From assembly GCA_013398955.1 (NCBI GenBank), contig VWPU01006267.1:62001-126000 (forward strand): a DNA stretch of 64,000 nucleotides. The letters run 5' to 3'. Positions 13,641 through 26,703 of the stretch are shown here, piece after piece. Both the position numbers and the translations under genes were made by a program. The stretch comes from Callaeas wilsoni (taxonomy: Eukaryota > Chordata > Aves > Passeriformes > Callaeidae). The notes beneath the pieces are model-generated. The model had not been told where the DNA came from. It did not search any database and worked only from the letters and a program-made list of their open reading frames with translations. Every line of letters starts with the position of its first letter. Positions within the stretch are counted from its first letter, which is position 1.

Positions 13641-14448
13641 CATGGGAACAGGATGTAAAACCTGCAGGACCTTATCTCTACTAGAGTTTATGATTTAAAT
13701 AAAGGTTTGTTGGGCAAGAGAAAAAAAAGGGCTACACAGCACAGAGACACCTATCTCATGACAGTCAGCAGAGGCAACAACCAGGGAGGCAGGTCTGGAG
13801 GCCTCCTGAAGCCTTTAACCCAAATAATGGAATATATTAGCTAAAAGAGAATAGGCTTGCAGCACTATTCCCTGAGTGCCCAGCAGGTATTGAAAACAAG
13901 CTTAAGAAGGGAGTGTCACACTGAGGGTGATCACAGAGAGGAGAAGTTTTGTTCCTTCAAAAGGCAGAGGAACTATAACACAGATTAGACACTGAGTCTG
14001 AAAGAAATTCCCCTCAAAAAAATACACCACACAAATTGTGTTCTCAGTCTTACATACTGCAAGGGTAGATATGTAAAAAGAAGGAAAAGAAAGGACAATG
14101 ACAGGGGAGTAAGGTGGCTTTTTGCAGTATTTGACTTAAGCACAGAAATGCAAAAAAATACAGGAAGTCATGGCTCATGTGGTCATGAATATGTTATAAG
14201 GGCACACTTTCATTAGAGGAAATCAAATTTAGACTCTTCCTCAGAGACTGGTTAGATTGAAGAAAAAAAAAGTCATAAAATACTTTAATAAACAAACTCA
14301 TAGTGAAATTATATTGTTCCATCCCTCTATGGAGTGCATTAACGTCAGGTCCATTCCAGGGACATCTGGAAGGTTCACTTCAGCATCTCTTCAGTCTTAC
14401 AGAATAAGAAAATCAGTCCAAAACCTTCCAGTGGTAATTTAAATAGGC

Positions 14449-14471
14449 GGGGGGGGGGGGGGGNGGGGGGG
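14449..14471 (+). repeat. Poly-G run with ambiguous base (N at 14464)
   Basis: A run of 22 G is interrupted by a single N and followed by CGGGAGGG. Four or more G3 runs are available, so the plus strand could form a G-quadruplex. The N most likely marks a base-calling or consensus failure in the homopolymer, so the true length is uncertain. Confidence 0.9.
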
Positions 14472-16893
14472 CGGGAGGGAAGGAGTTGGAGGAGAGAGAC
14501 TCTTGAAACTGTAAAATGTTAAACAAATAGATGCATCCTACATGCCATTAGGATTCTACTGGATGTTGTCTGTATGGTTTAATTAACAATAACTATCCAC
14601 CCCCTGTTTTGCTGCTAATGTAATTTCAAAAGCACTACACTAATTCCACTTGCAGATTTTATGGTAACATTTAAATTAAAATACTCTGAGTACACTTAAC
14701 TACACATTCAATGCAGATTTAATAAGGTGGTTATAGGTTCATTAAGTAGCAATTGATTATTAACTCTTTGCTGGCCTACAGATGTGAATATTTGGTAAAG
14801 AATGGTGTCTTCTAAAAAAGACAATCAGCCCAATAAGCTAACTTCTTATCTGGCTCCTTAACTCATCAGGCTAAACCATTCTGTGCAATCAGTAGCAAAC
14901 ATTGGGTCAAAGCTGCAGCAAAATACCCATCATCTTCACTATGAGCAATATGTTTTATGATATGATGGTTTTCTAGTGAGTAGTGGCAAGTGAGGATTTC
15001 CTCACTAGGAAAACTGTTGCTATATTAAAATATATTGGTAGTAATAACATTACATTTTCTTCCATTTTATAGATCTTGTGAACTCTCTAACTCACGTGCT
15101 TCAAAAAGTGGTTCAGGAAGCATAAATCTGATGCAAAGCCAATAGAACATGTCTAATAGCACAACTCAGCCCCCAGCAGACAAAAGCGGTGTTCTGCCCA
15201 CACTCATCTGCTCAGCTCAGGGTAGGTTCCACACTTAGTAACAAATGACAGGGGAGGCACTTGTTTAAGATCATGATGATACCAAGATACAGTCAGAAGT
15301 GGGGATCAAAATGCATTATTGCCCATCACATTCTCATGTTATCTGCAATTCAAAAAAACCTCAAAAACCTAATCACTTTCTCCTTAATTCTTAATAATAC
15401 TGCTTTTCACGTCTTTGGACTCCTTTACTATTGCCACTGAACTGAGAAGCACCATTTAAAATATCTGTTCTCAATATTTTTCATGAAGAGGGTTTGGAGA
15501 AGTCCAGTTTCATCATTCAGACTCAACAACTCTTCAGGTAACTTCTTCACTGTTGCATGATACTAAAGTTTACCAGGCTCCAAGGCTGACTAAAGCAATT
15601 TTCACTCAAACTGGAAAAATTTTAAGAGCATTACCCAGATCAAAAAAAGCATTCAGAAGTAACACGACCTTTTAGTAAGTGTTACCAGCCAAGATATTTA
15701 CATAGCAAGTAGGTGGTACTCTTTAGTACTTCACCTTAGAGATAACACTACACAGTATGCTTGAAAGCAGCTTATTACCCGTGTCCACTGTGCTCTGCAG
15801 CTATATAGATAAAACTACTTTTTGAATCTTGCTTCAAGACCTGAATAACAAAGAAGAAAACAAACAAAAGCCAATTGCACTGAAAAGAACATGTAATAAC
15901 TCCCAAACCCTGCTGTATATTCCCCAGGCCTGACATGTTCAGAGACAGCTGAGGTGCATGTAGAGTTTTTAACCAAGTAATTGAATGGCTCTCCTCTAAA
16001 TTTCCTAAGAGCAAACTCTATTGATTACTGGTTTAGCCAGAACAGTACCAATTTATTTTGTTCCATTTCATAAAAACGGAAACAAAAGCCTTCCTCTTAC
16101 CTGGGTCAAGAGGTGCACAGGACAGGAGCTTCACAGCTTCATCCTCATAACCTGCTTGCTCCAGTCCACAGATCTGAACCCAGGCTATATTGCACTACTA
16201 ATGGAATAATCAGGCCCCTCACACCTAATAAAGTACAACTTTATTAACTTAATTCGAGTAATTCCCTTGTGCATTTGCAATTCTTGAGCTCAGTTATAAT
16301 GACTTTAATGAAGAAAGCAAATCTTTTCCTAGTTAAATGCCAAACGTGCTTTTTCCTTCAAGTTTTTCTTCTACTTTGATTAACAAGCTCCCTTTCCAAA
16401 TAGCTGTGTGCATGTAAACAGTGAACTCGGATCCGCATATCCAATTAAACCACGTCATACAATCACAGAATCCAGCGGGATCAGTAGTTCAGACATGTTT
16501 TTTAAGATTACTGGTATAAAGCCTACTTTCTTCCTCTGAAATTGAAAATAGGATCATTTTACATTCCAGATAAATTAACTCATTGCCAGAATATCCTTCT
16601 TAATTGTTCCAATGATAACAAGCAGGATAGACATCCTAACGTGCTAAGAGACTGTAAAAATATAACCCATTTTTGCATTATACTTACTAGGATTGCTAAA
16701 CTATAGAACACTTGTTAGCGTGTAAATATTAATTGGAGGAAAAGCTCTGGAAGTAATCGTGAAATTTGGGATCTCAATCCAGACCTAAGTTTCATGGCTA
16801 GGTCTAGTTAAAACTAAAAGTGGGTTAAACTAAAAGTGTCAACCCCTGCTTTGAAAGTCAGTAGGTATTCTGTATCCCAATGAAAGCAAATAT

Positions 16894-16938
16894 TAAAAAA
16901 AAAAAGAAAAAAAGCTTATTTATTAACACAAAAAAAGA
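16894..16938. repeat. A-rich low-complexity patch
   Basis: Two A-runs (about 16894-16913 and 16929-16936) lie around a short TTATTTATTAACAC spacer. There is no recognisable element body beside it. Confidence 0.7.
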
Positions 16939-17767
16939 CATGCAAACACAACAAGAAAAGAAATAACCACCCATCATTTTAAATATATTTTATCCAAATG
17001 GATATCCTAAATTTAACCATGCTTGATGAAAGAAGCCATTAGTTCTTTTGTATCCTTTCTTCTTGGAAATAAAATCCGGTTTTTAGCTGATCTGACAAAG
17101 AAAGAAGACTGAAAACACCCTTATTTTGTTCCTGGCTTTATTTCATGCCTTGTGGATACGTCGTTAACATCCCAAAAAACTTCTTTGTGTCACACTTCAA
17201 TAAACTTGACATATGTAATAAATCTTAAATTATACTTTACTTCTATTAAACCATTCTTCTCCTCTCTAGATCACATCAGCCAAACTCATAGATTAGCACA
17301 GCCAATATGTCTACTCCACTATACGCAGTAAATGGAATTGATAAACACTCACCTGTCATATTAGTACATTTCTTTTAACATCAAGGCACACACTGCTTGC
17401 TGAGTATCTCAAACAAAAGGACTTAAACACATAAAGAAACCTCCTCTTTATTGGTTTTAGGCATTGGCTTAACTGAAAATCCTTCAGAAATCACTTTTCG
17501 GCCTGATAATCTACAGTAGCTCCTCTGAACTCCAGAGGCCACATCCTCAGCTCATATGAATCACCACTGTTTCACTGACATCAGCTGAGCTTAGCAAACA
17601 TGCAGAAGTTGAGGACTGCACCCCAGGGGCTGCTGTGCTATCAATTAGGGTACATATTACCAATGTGAAATAAGAATAGGAGGGCTTTACTTCACTTTTC
17701 TGCATATTTGTCTCAAAGTTGAAAAGGTATTTGAAAGGCCTCATCTTGTTAATGAGCAGATTTGATT

Positions 17768-18266
17768 AGAATCATAGAATGGCTTGGTTTGCAAAGGACC
17801 TTAAAGATCTACTTCTAACTCCCCTAGCCTATTCTCTAATATGTGATCTAAACCTACTCTCAGTTTGAATACATTCTCCCTTGTCCTGTCACTGCACACT
17901 GTTGTAAAAAGTCCCTCTTCATCTCTCCTGTAGCCTCCCTTCAGATGCTGGAAGGCTGCAATTAGGTCGCCCCTTAATCTGTTTTTCCAGGCAGAACAAA
18001 CCCAATTCCTTCTGCCTTTCCTCGTAGGAGAGAGCTCTCCACTCCTCTAATTGCCTCAGTGGCCCAGCTCTGGACTCATTCACACAGGCCAAAGTTCCTC
18101 CTAGGCTGGGGACCCCAGAGCTGGATGCAGGTGGCAAAGCTGGCCACATTGCTTTTGATGCAGCCTCAGACGCATTTGGCTTCCTGGGTTGCGCACATTG
18201 CCAGCTCACATCCAGCCTCATCCACCTCCAAGTCCTTCTTGGCAGTTTCAAGACTTGTTTAACCAC
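17768..18266 (-). mobile_element. CR1 LINE 3' region, minus strand
   Basis: The block starts with 'atcatagaatggcttggttt' and 'aaaggaccttaaagatct', the reverse complement of a CR1 3' terminus. It continues through typical antisense CR1 3'-region text: 'aagtccctcttcatctctcc', 'aggtcgccccttaatctgt', 'ctcgtaggagagagctctcc', 'agctctggactcattcacac' and 'ccacctccaagtccttctt'. About 500 bases are kept; the 5' part is missing. A 115-codon minus-strand frame (17919-18266) runs through it, but this is non-coding CR1 3' sequence that happens to lack stops. Confidence 0.93.
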
Positions 18267-21200
18267 TGGGTGCCCTTGAGCAGTATGAATTACCTTCCAT
18301 TTAAAATAACTGTAATAAATAAGCCAAGATAAATTATAAAAAAAACCAACACCTTTCCCTTTGATGAGTGAAAGTTTTTTCTTCTCTCCACATAGGATTT
18401 CTTCCCTTGTCTACCATCAACAAGTTTAGAGTTTAGTTTTCCACAAACTCACCGTGGTAAAACTGAGATTTCAGTACCGAAGTGTTTCAGTGGGACCGAC
18501 AAAATGAGTGACATCCATCAGAGAGAGGCTTCAAAGGTATGGTGGTGAGTGTTAAAGATCCCATTGACATCTATTTGGATGATCTGCCTAATTTTGTAAA
18601 TAGGCTCATCCCTCACAAGTAAAGCAAATGATCCAACTGCATGCTAGCATTTGCACAGCACTGCCTCAGCCTACAGCACCTTACATGATGCTGAAAGAAA
18701 TGTGTTGTGTCTGCAAAACACGGCAATCCAACATGCAGGATTACACTCAGCTCCCTAGTGTGCAAGTGCTGTGACATAGCTTTTATTTACCTGACTCCTC
18801 TCCCCTGAAGCTCTTCACTCAGAAGGCATGGTAGAGAAATCATGAAGGGAAAAACACATGTGATTAATAGGGTCCCTAACTTGTTTTATTCAGAAGCTGA
18901 ATGTGCCTAGGGCAAGTGTTCTGCACCAACAGTTCATATGCAGTAGGAACAGCTCTAATGATCATTTCTAATATGAAAACTATTTGCATTGTTTTAAGGA
19001 AATGGATTAAATGTGATCATTAAAGAGCTTTCCAACAGAAATGGTGAACATGATTGCACAGAGAACCAACAAACCTTAAATACTGCACACTTGCTTGATC
19101 ACCCAAACTCAGAAAGATGAGTCTATTACCAGAACAGGCGCAGCAAAAGTCTTCTAGTACAATCAGAGGAACAAGGAATCCCTTTTTTTACATAAGAAAA
19201 CCACAAAACTAAGTTAACCTAGCCTAGTCAGAGAAAGGCTAAGGAACATATGTTTGCTGCCTATAAATATATCAGGGAGTGAGAGAAATAGTAGGGAATT
19301 AAGGAATTAATCAAAATAAGTACATTTTTACAAGAACTAATAGGTATAAAATTGCCAAAATAGGTTTAGACTGAAGACTATAAGAATTTGTCCAGCCTCC
19401 TGAGCTATGAGAGTTTTAAACAGTAATAAAAACAGAATAATGAACCACTTTCTAAAACGGAGCTTGAGAGGTTTCTTTGTAAAGTTAGGCTACAGAGCAC
19501 ATTTTGAGGCTTTGAAAATCACTGCTTGGGCACCTAAATGGGATTGCTCATAGTCACAGGTTTCTGGGGGTAGCTGAAAAGTCAGCTTCTTTTCCTCACT
19601 CACCTTAGAGATCTCTTCCTCTTTTACTCTCAGATTGCTTTGTGTTCCTAACTTGCAAGAAATAGAGAAAGTTACATATTAGTGGCATACCTGTATTTGT
19701 GTGCTCTTGAACCCAGAACAACACAAGAATAGGTGAAGATGCAAATGCAAAAGATAGTCTGAAATCATAGACAAAGAAATCTTGCTGACACTGCAACATT
19801 CAGAGTTCAAGAACAGACCAAGCCATCAGCCTCTGGAAGGAAATCATACTGCTAATGTTCCCATTCAATCAGACAATGGATATATTTCCAGCTCAATTTT
19901 TTAAGTTTGAGTAGGAAGAAAAATAACAAGGACTAATGTTCCTGAACAAGGGAAATTATGCCTAAACTTCTCTGCAGAGGCACACTGTAGGGAAAAAAAC
20001 CACAAGCCCTGCTCTGAATGCTGCATTCCAGCCATCCTTACAAAGACTTCACATTTCTCCTGACCTTAAAAGAAACATTTTCTTCAGGAGAAAGGAGCAG
20101 ATGGAGTCAGGCTTTCCACAGCAATGGGTTTTACCAATAAAACAGTGGGCAGAAGGCCCTCAGGGGAATCCCTCTGCAAGCATGAAGCAACACCTCCCCT
20201 GTTGGGACAAGGAAGCCCTGCAATCTTCTATAGCATGGCTTAGGCCCCAGAAATGTTCTATAGCAAGGTTTAATTAGTGTGTTGCTTCATAAGTACAACT
20301 GCTAGTTGATTTAAGCTGGAGCTTCTCTTAAGTTATCTGAATGTTGCATAAGGATGAAGGTATCACAAGCACTATTGGTAACAGGGCAGAGGGGGGCCCT
20401 GTGCCACACAGTTCTCTTGGATGCAGAGCCATTCACTTTAGGCACATTTAGAGGACGACGAGTATAGAAAGGTTAAAACGGAGCAGTGGGAAACAATCCT
20501 TGTGGCTCTTTCCTCTTTGTTTCTAAAGTTAGTCTTGTACTTGCACGCACAAGCCTGTAGATGTTGTTGTGGTACACACCTCCCTCTTGGCCCTTACACT
20601 GCATATTACCAGCTAAGACTAAGGATTCAAGTTAATCCAAAACCTGAAATTGAGGAGTTTACAAAACAGAAAAAATGTTAGAGCTAAGAAGTAACCTTAC
20701 ATGCCTCCTAACCCACAGACTGCTGAGCAGGCACAGCTGATGCTAAAATGTTTATTAACGTGCTCTGCCAGGATATCAAGTAGGTATCTTCTCTATTCCT
20801 GAGGTCACATTCTTTTAGACTGTGCTGTCAGACAACAAGATTAGCTGAAAAGCCTGTAGGTATCATGTCTGAATTCACAGGCTCAAATATCTTGCAGATG
20901 AGGATTTCAAGAGCAGGTGGTCAGCTCATTAAATCCTGATTCACGTCAGCATACCCTCTCCTTCTCTGAGATGTTTCTGCCCCTTCCCTCCTCTCCAGCT
21001 CTCTGGGATGGGGATGACTGTCCCTAACCCTTTGAAAGCATACCAAATACCCTCTTCAACGTGTTTGGTCCAGTCTCTCAGCACAAAAATCTGCAGCTGT
21101 TCCAGAGATGATGAGGCAGGCTTAGGGCAGGGACTAGCCAGAACTGAAATTGATGTCATCTTAATTTACAGGACCTTAATCATCTACATGCAAACCTGAA

Positions 21201-23708
21201 GGACCCCAGGTGAAAGAGTTCAAAAATTTAAAAAGCACAGGAGAAGTGACACCAAATCCCCCAGTATTTTCTCCATCATTTTTTAATTTGATGTTTTTCC
21301 TAAAGTGTTCAGGATTGGCCAAGGTAACTGATGAATCTGTGAATAAGACTGTGTTGAAATTACAATGGTTGGCCCTTTTAGATAGCAATTAACAGCAAAT
21401 TGTCATTGCAGAGTCCTCTGCGACAGAACTTTGTGTAAGTGGCCAAAACCACAGGATACATTTCATAATGATCCCAACCATTAGATGAAAATGGTTTTGG
21501 CATTGAAAACATGGACAAATAGAAAAAAAAAAGTAACCCTGGTTCTTAAAATTTTTGTATGTTTTGGTTGGTTGTTTCTGGTTTTGTTTCCTCCCTCTCT
21601 CTCCCCCCTAGTGAGGTAACATTTTATTTATGGGTCTGAATTTCCCATTTCTTGTAATACGGTCTGCTTTAAATTCAAGTTTCAAAGTAACACACAACTA
21701 TTTCTTTTCTAAGTCTACAAACTTTATCTCTCACCTCTTTTTGTGTTCCTGAGGGAGAGAAAGTAGCACCGAGAAAGTTTGCATCCATCCCAACCCACCT
21801 ATAGGGTCACCCAGCTCTCGCCAACAGCTAAATGTTAAAAAAGACTTTGCTCCCTCTGCTGACTATTGTGTCCTGATATAGCATCAAAATTAAGAGTCTC
21901 TGTGATTTCAATGATAAAGTTTCAACGAACCAAACATAGCTAAATACAAAATCTACAGTCACCCTCTACATAGCCTTTGAGTAAATCCAATTTTCACTTA
22001 AATAATCTGGCAGAATCACTTTATTCTCATTAACTTTGCTGAAAATGCCTTTGTCTCTAAAAAGATGTAGTGACAATACCACTTCATATTTAAAATTCAC
22101 TCTTTTTATTCACTTTGCTTTTGACATTTACACCTGAAAACTAGTCCTGAGCATGCACAGTTGGAACACCTGCACGTGATTGTCCAGAGGATGTTTTGAG
22201 CACAGAAGGATGTGGCCTGTGGTAAGTGACAAGGACCCACCAAAGGGCCGTGCTTCTCTTTCAACTGTTTCACAACAAAATAAAGCTGGAGGACTTTTCC
22301 TTGCTTATGGCAAGAATCACAGTTGCTCTAAAACTAAAGTTTAGAGGGAGAATTTGGCTGGCAGTAATAAAGAGGATTTGCAACAAAGACATTCTTTTGG
22401 CTTTTATCAGGCATAAGGAAAAAAGTAATTGCAGAGGCATCCCATGGAAAAAATAACAGTAGAATTGTTCATAAATGTTCTGCTACAAGATGCAACTGTG
22501 TTGATGGGGTTCTTTTCCAGAACTGTATCAACCTTCTCTTTATGTCATGAATGTTTGCATCCTGGTTTCAGGCAGTTTCACTTGGCATCTCAAATTTTTG
22601 AACTCATTGGTTATTTCTCTTATTCATGAAGATAATAAGTACCTGCATCCAGCAACAACATTTTTGGTCTGAAGCCAGAATGACTTTGGAACCTGCTTAT
22701 ATGTTCCCAAATGAATGAACATCTTTTTAACCACAGAAGTTGCAGCAGGGAGGTGTCAGAAGTCATACAGGTTTCTAGAGAATGCCAGTGTGGGGGGAGT
22801 AAGGCAGACAGAGCAGAGAGGCCTCACAGGAAAACATTTCATTGCCTTCCATGGGGAAATTCATCTACTTAGGACTCAACAAAGTATAGATTAAGCCTTG
22901 AAAACTTTCTGTTCTGAAGAGGCAAAAAAACCCCTTCATCTACTAGGACACAAATTATTAATAGAGTTCCTCTTGATCTGGCAACCATTGCTAGAAGGAA
23001 GTGTCAGCACCAGTTTGACATCACAGATTTATGTTTCTGAGTCTAGAATAATCATTGTTCAAGCACCACTAGTCTTTCTTCCTCCTTCACATTTTGGTAA
23101 ATGGACAGGTTGAAAATATACTTGGCTTTTGTCCACAGGCCCATCTATTGTACTAGTAAGAGGTTCAAGTACAAACAAAAACCAATAAGGCCTTATATAG
23201 ATTTTAAAAGACTCCAATCATTAACAAAGCACCAAAAAATTCATGCTCACTTTGAAAAAGAAACAGTCCAACAGGATTTTCACAAAAGCACTGACAGGAA
23301 GCAAGTTCCTCCTGGCTGCCCATACATCACAGCAAAGTCATGGGATATTTCAGCTGAAGATGAAAAAATCCCCATTCACTTCTCCTAGCCTTCCCTCAGA
23401 CCTCTCCCCGCACTGAGGGAAGCCAAACTGGATTCCACATCACACTGTAGAAGTTCTGCTGGAGCCACAGTGTGGGCATGCTTGAGCCCCTCTCCAGCAC
23501 AGAGGAAAAAACAAAGAGAAGGAATTCAGGCTGTTATCTCCTGAGCAGCTTGTTCATTTGAGCGTGTTGTGGTTTGCTGCACTGCTGACAAATGGTGAAG
23601 TTGGTCTAACCACAGGCCCTGTGCTATGCCAGCTTGCAAATTCCGTGGAGCACGTGCCTAACAGCAAAGCTGTACTTCAGGAGCTTTTAAACAAAGGATG
23701 TATAAATT

Positions 23709-23780
23709 TACATACATACATACATATATATGTATCTCCACACGTATGTATATTTATCTGCAGACATACACACACATGTA
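23709..23780. repeat. Degenerate (TACA)n / (TATA)n / (CA)n microsatellite
   Basis: Consecutive TACA units change into TATA and then, after an interruption, into ACACAC units ending near CATGTATA. It is imperfect and probably old. Confidence 0.8.
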
Positions 23781-25510
23781 TAACTCCTAGAAGGTAAATT
23801 TAATGACTTAATGATGTGTATTACAAGACTGGCTGGTCCTGAAAGTTGAGCAGAAAATATTGAAATAAATCCCAGAAAAGGTAGAGTCTAGAGTCAATAG
23901 CAAAAGATAAATGATGCAGTCACCGGATTACAATAGATCTATTTCTTCTCAGGTACACTTTTTCTCTCATATCATACCCACATAATAAACAATTTATACA
24001 TGTCACAGCTATATAACCTTGTCCATGGCAAAAGAAAACACCGGCACATAATATGACAGACAAAAAATGAGCCTGAAAAATCCCATACACAACTGAAACA
24101 AGATTTTCCCCATGAAAAATCAGGAAGAACTTTGAAAAGCTTGAGAAATGCAATGACCCAGTTGAGATTTCTCCACAACTGATGATCTAACACACTCTTT
24201 TTCTACAGGGGGTGAACTGAAATCTTTACTGACTCCATGTCATCAGAGCCCTGCTTTTAAATCAACCTGAAGAAGTTTAGATCATGCTGTGTTTTAGCAA
24301 GGTCTGTGTTCCCTTCCAACTGTACTAATTCCTGCCAACTGCAGGCCAGTGATGTTAACAAGTCTTTTAGGTATTCCTCATACCTGGGTGTCCAACCATG
24401 TGAAAAGATATGCTATTTAACACACTAAGCATACAAGTACTTCCAAAGATAAAAGCTGTTCCTCCTCTTCACTCCTATTTAATCTTAACATTTCTCATGA
24501 TAAAAGCTATTAGTTCAGTCTGTTGATGATGATAAACAATTCTAACTTGTGACTTTACCACTGAACTGTTTCTGAAGACTTTTTTTTTTTTTGACACATC
24601 AGAAGCCACGCACTGCTCTCTAACATGTCTGCACATAAACCCTGAGCAATTTTGTTAGCAGTTAAGTGTGTGAGGCTGTGGTACGTCAGCAACCATTAAC
24701 AGATGCACTGGAGGAGTCACACGAGGCCATGAAATTCCATCTCAGAGCAAAGAATATGTATGCACAGAGAAAATCCACATTTTGAAACACATCTCCCTCA
24801 AAACAGTACTAAAATCTAAGTCAAATAAAACCATGACCCATGCTCAGAAGTGAATGTAGGGGCTCAGACAGAGATTGCCTTCTGGGGGTGTAAATGTATC
24901 ATTAGTTTCATTAGCAACAGCATTTAAGCACATGCCCAAGATGTATTTCTGTATCAGGGTATTATCTATCTATCCACTTGCCAAGTATGCTGCAGGGCCA
25001 TTCTCTGAAAGTGTCCACATCCATATTTTACCAGAGGTTTTAACTGAGCCAAGCCTGTGGGGTCAACATGTACAAACTGACACTATGCCAACTTGTCTTT
25101 TCTTTTTTTTTTTTTTTCATGAAATTACACTGATTCAGAGCAGATGGAGCTGAGGTCCCTTGACTTTAATTGGAGATTATATTCACTTTTTGAGTGTTTT
25201 GGTCATGCCTTCGGCTGAATGTGGTCCACACTGACTTGTGTAGCCCAGTGGAGATAAAATTACTACTGCAATATTAGTTTTTGTATCCATTGAATAGTTT
25301 TGGTGTTAATACTGCAACTAGCTTGTTGCATTTCTGACTTAAAGGGATACATTAATGGTTTAAAGGCCACACATCCTAATATGGGCATGCATGAAATCCA
25401 CCAGAATTAATTAAAATGCCAAAACTGATGTATTTTTAAAAACGTCTTTCAGATAATTGAACAGAAGTCTTCCTGATACCCAGTAATCACATATGCTCCC
25501 TTCCTTTACT

Positions 25511-25605
25511 CCAAAGACATTTCTGTAGAGAAATGTCTGCTAGTTTGCAGTGAAAAGTCCCTACCAAAGATATTTCTGCAATGAAGTATCTGCTAGTTTG
25601 CAGGC
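25511..25605. repeat. 53-bp imperfect tandem duplication
   Basis: Unit one starts 'ccaaagacatttctg' (25511) and unit two 'ccaaagatatttctg' (25564). Both contain the exact block 'tctgctagtttgcag' near their ends. The second copy differs by scattered substitutions and small gaps. The period is 53 bases. Confidence 0.8.
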
Positions 25606-26687
25606 AGTTCTCCTCTAACAGGGAGTCAGGTGCTTGCTAATACTGCATCAATCCATTGACCAACACTTGCTCAGTGAAGCAGACATCTGGGTGGAAGTCA
25701 ATATTTCCTTATTACTTCAGTGTTTGAGCCATGTCAGGACATGCACATGTATACACACAGGAAATCACTAGCAAATTTAAGGGCAATTTTCCAAAAGGAT
25801 GAAGAAATGGCTTCTGAACTCCCTTACCTGATCAGCAGGTCGGACTCTGAGTCCTCATTACATCCGTACAGGGAAGCGTTGAGTTTAAAAAGTGGTGAGG
25901 TCAATATCTCATACTGCTACAGAACACCTCCAGTTCCCCTAAAAAAAAAATCAGGTTGTTACCATGCTGGACACAGCTGCATCAAATTTTGGATCATATC
26001 CTGAAAAATGTTCTTTTAGATCTACAATGCTAATATTTCAGACATTTATGCCAGAAAAAAAAAATACAAACTGAAAATACCCCTCTAGTCAGAAAATTTT
26101 ATCCTAATTTTAATTCAAGCTTCGTTTTCAGCCTTATAATAATATATATATTTAAACTATTGTTTACATTTATATTTCCTTACAGTTTATTTGAACATTA
26201 ACTTTGAATTGGAAAAATAGGCGTTTGTAATGCATTCAACCAAAATTTACTTTTTACCTGGTTAATGCACCAAACAAGGGAAAGTTGTTCATTTCACCCA
26301 CATACAGTATTTTATAGTTCTTAGAATGATTGTGAACTGAAAATTATTTCCAGAAAGTTGGGCTAAGTGTCCACAGAAAGTGGCACACAAGAAAAATCAG
26401 TTGCTGCCTCAAAGAGTTTGTAATAAATTACAGAACAGGTGGAAGAAAAGAAACACTATTCTCTTGGCATTACAGCTGACTGGAGCTAAGCTCAGAATGA
26501 TTTACTGAGCTGACCAAAGTCACACTGGAAAGTAGTGTTACAGATGAGAACTGAAACCAGTTTTGCTTTGTTCCAGACAAAAACATTTACCACGCACTTT
26601 TCATTCTTTCTAACTATCAAGACACTTAGGTTTTGAATTCCTTAAATATGGGAATATTCTCCATTTTGCACCTTAACAGCAAGGAAA

Positions 26688-26703
26688 CAAATAAATAAAT
26701 AAA
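26688..26703. repeat. (AAAT)n short microsatellite
   Basis: About three and a half AAAT/ATAA units, AAATAAATAAATAAA. Confidence 0.75.

Larger units (their letters stand above)
13641..17767. other. AT-rich unique DNA with a G-run, no gene recognised
   Basis: No gene or mobile element is supported. The stretch holds the long G-run at about 14449-14471, an A-rich patch near 16894-16938 and a short tandem duplication at about 16807-16839 of the motif GTTAAA(A)CTAAAAGTG. The part from 14570 to 14810 is rich in TTAAT/ATTAA homeodomain-like words and could be conserved non-coding sequence, but this cannot be judged from one genome. Confidence 0.6.

Noticed and set aside
17919..18266. 115-codon minus-strand open frame
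   Set aside because: It lies inside the non-coding 3' region of a minus-strand CR1 copy.
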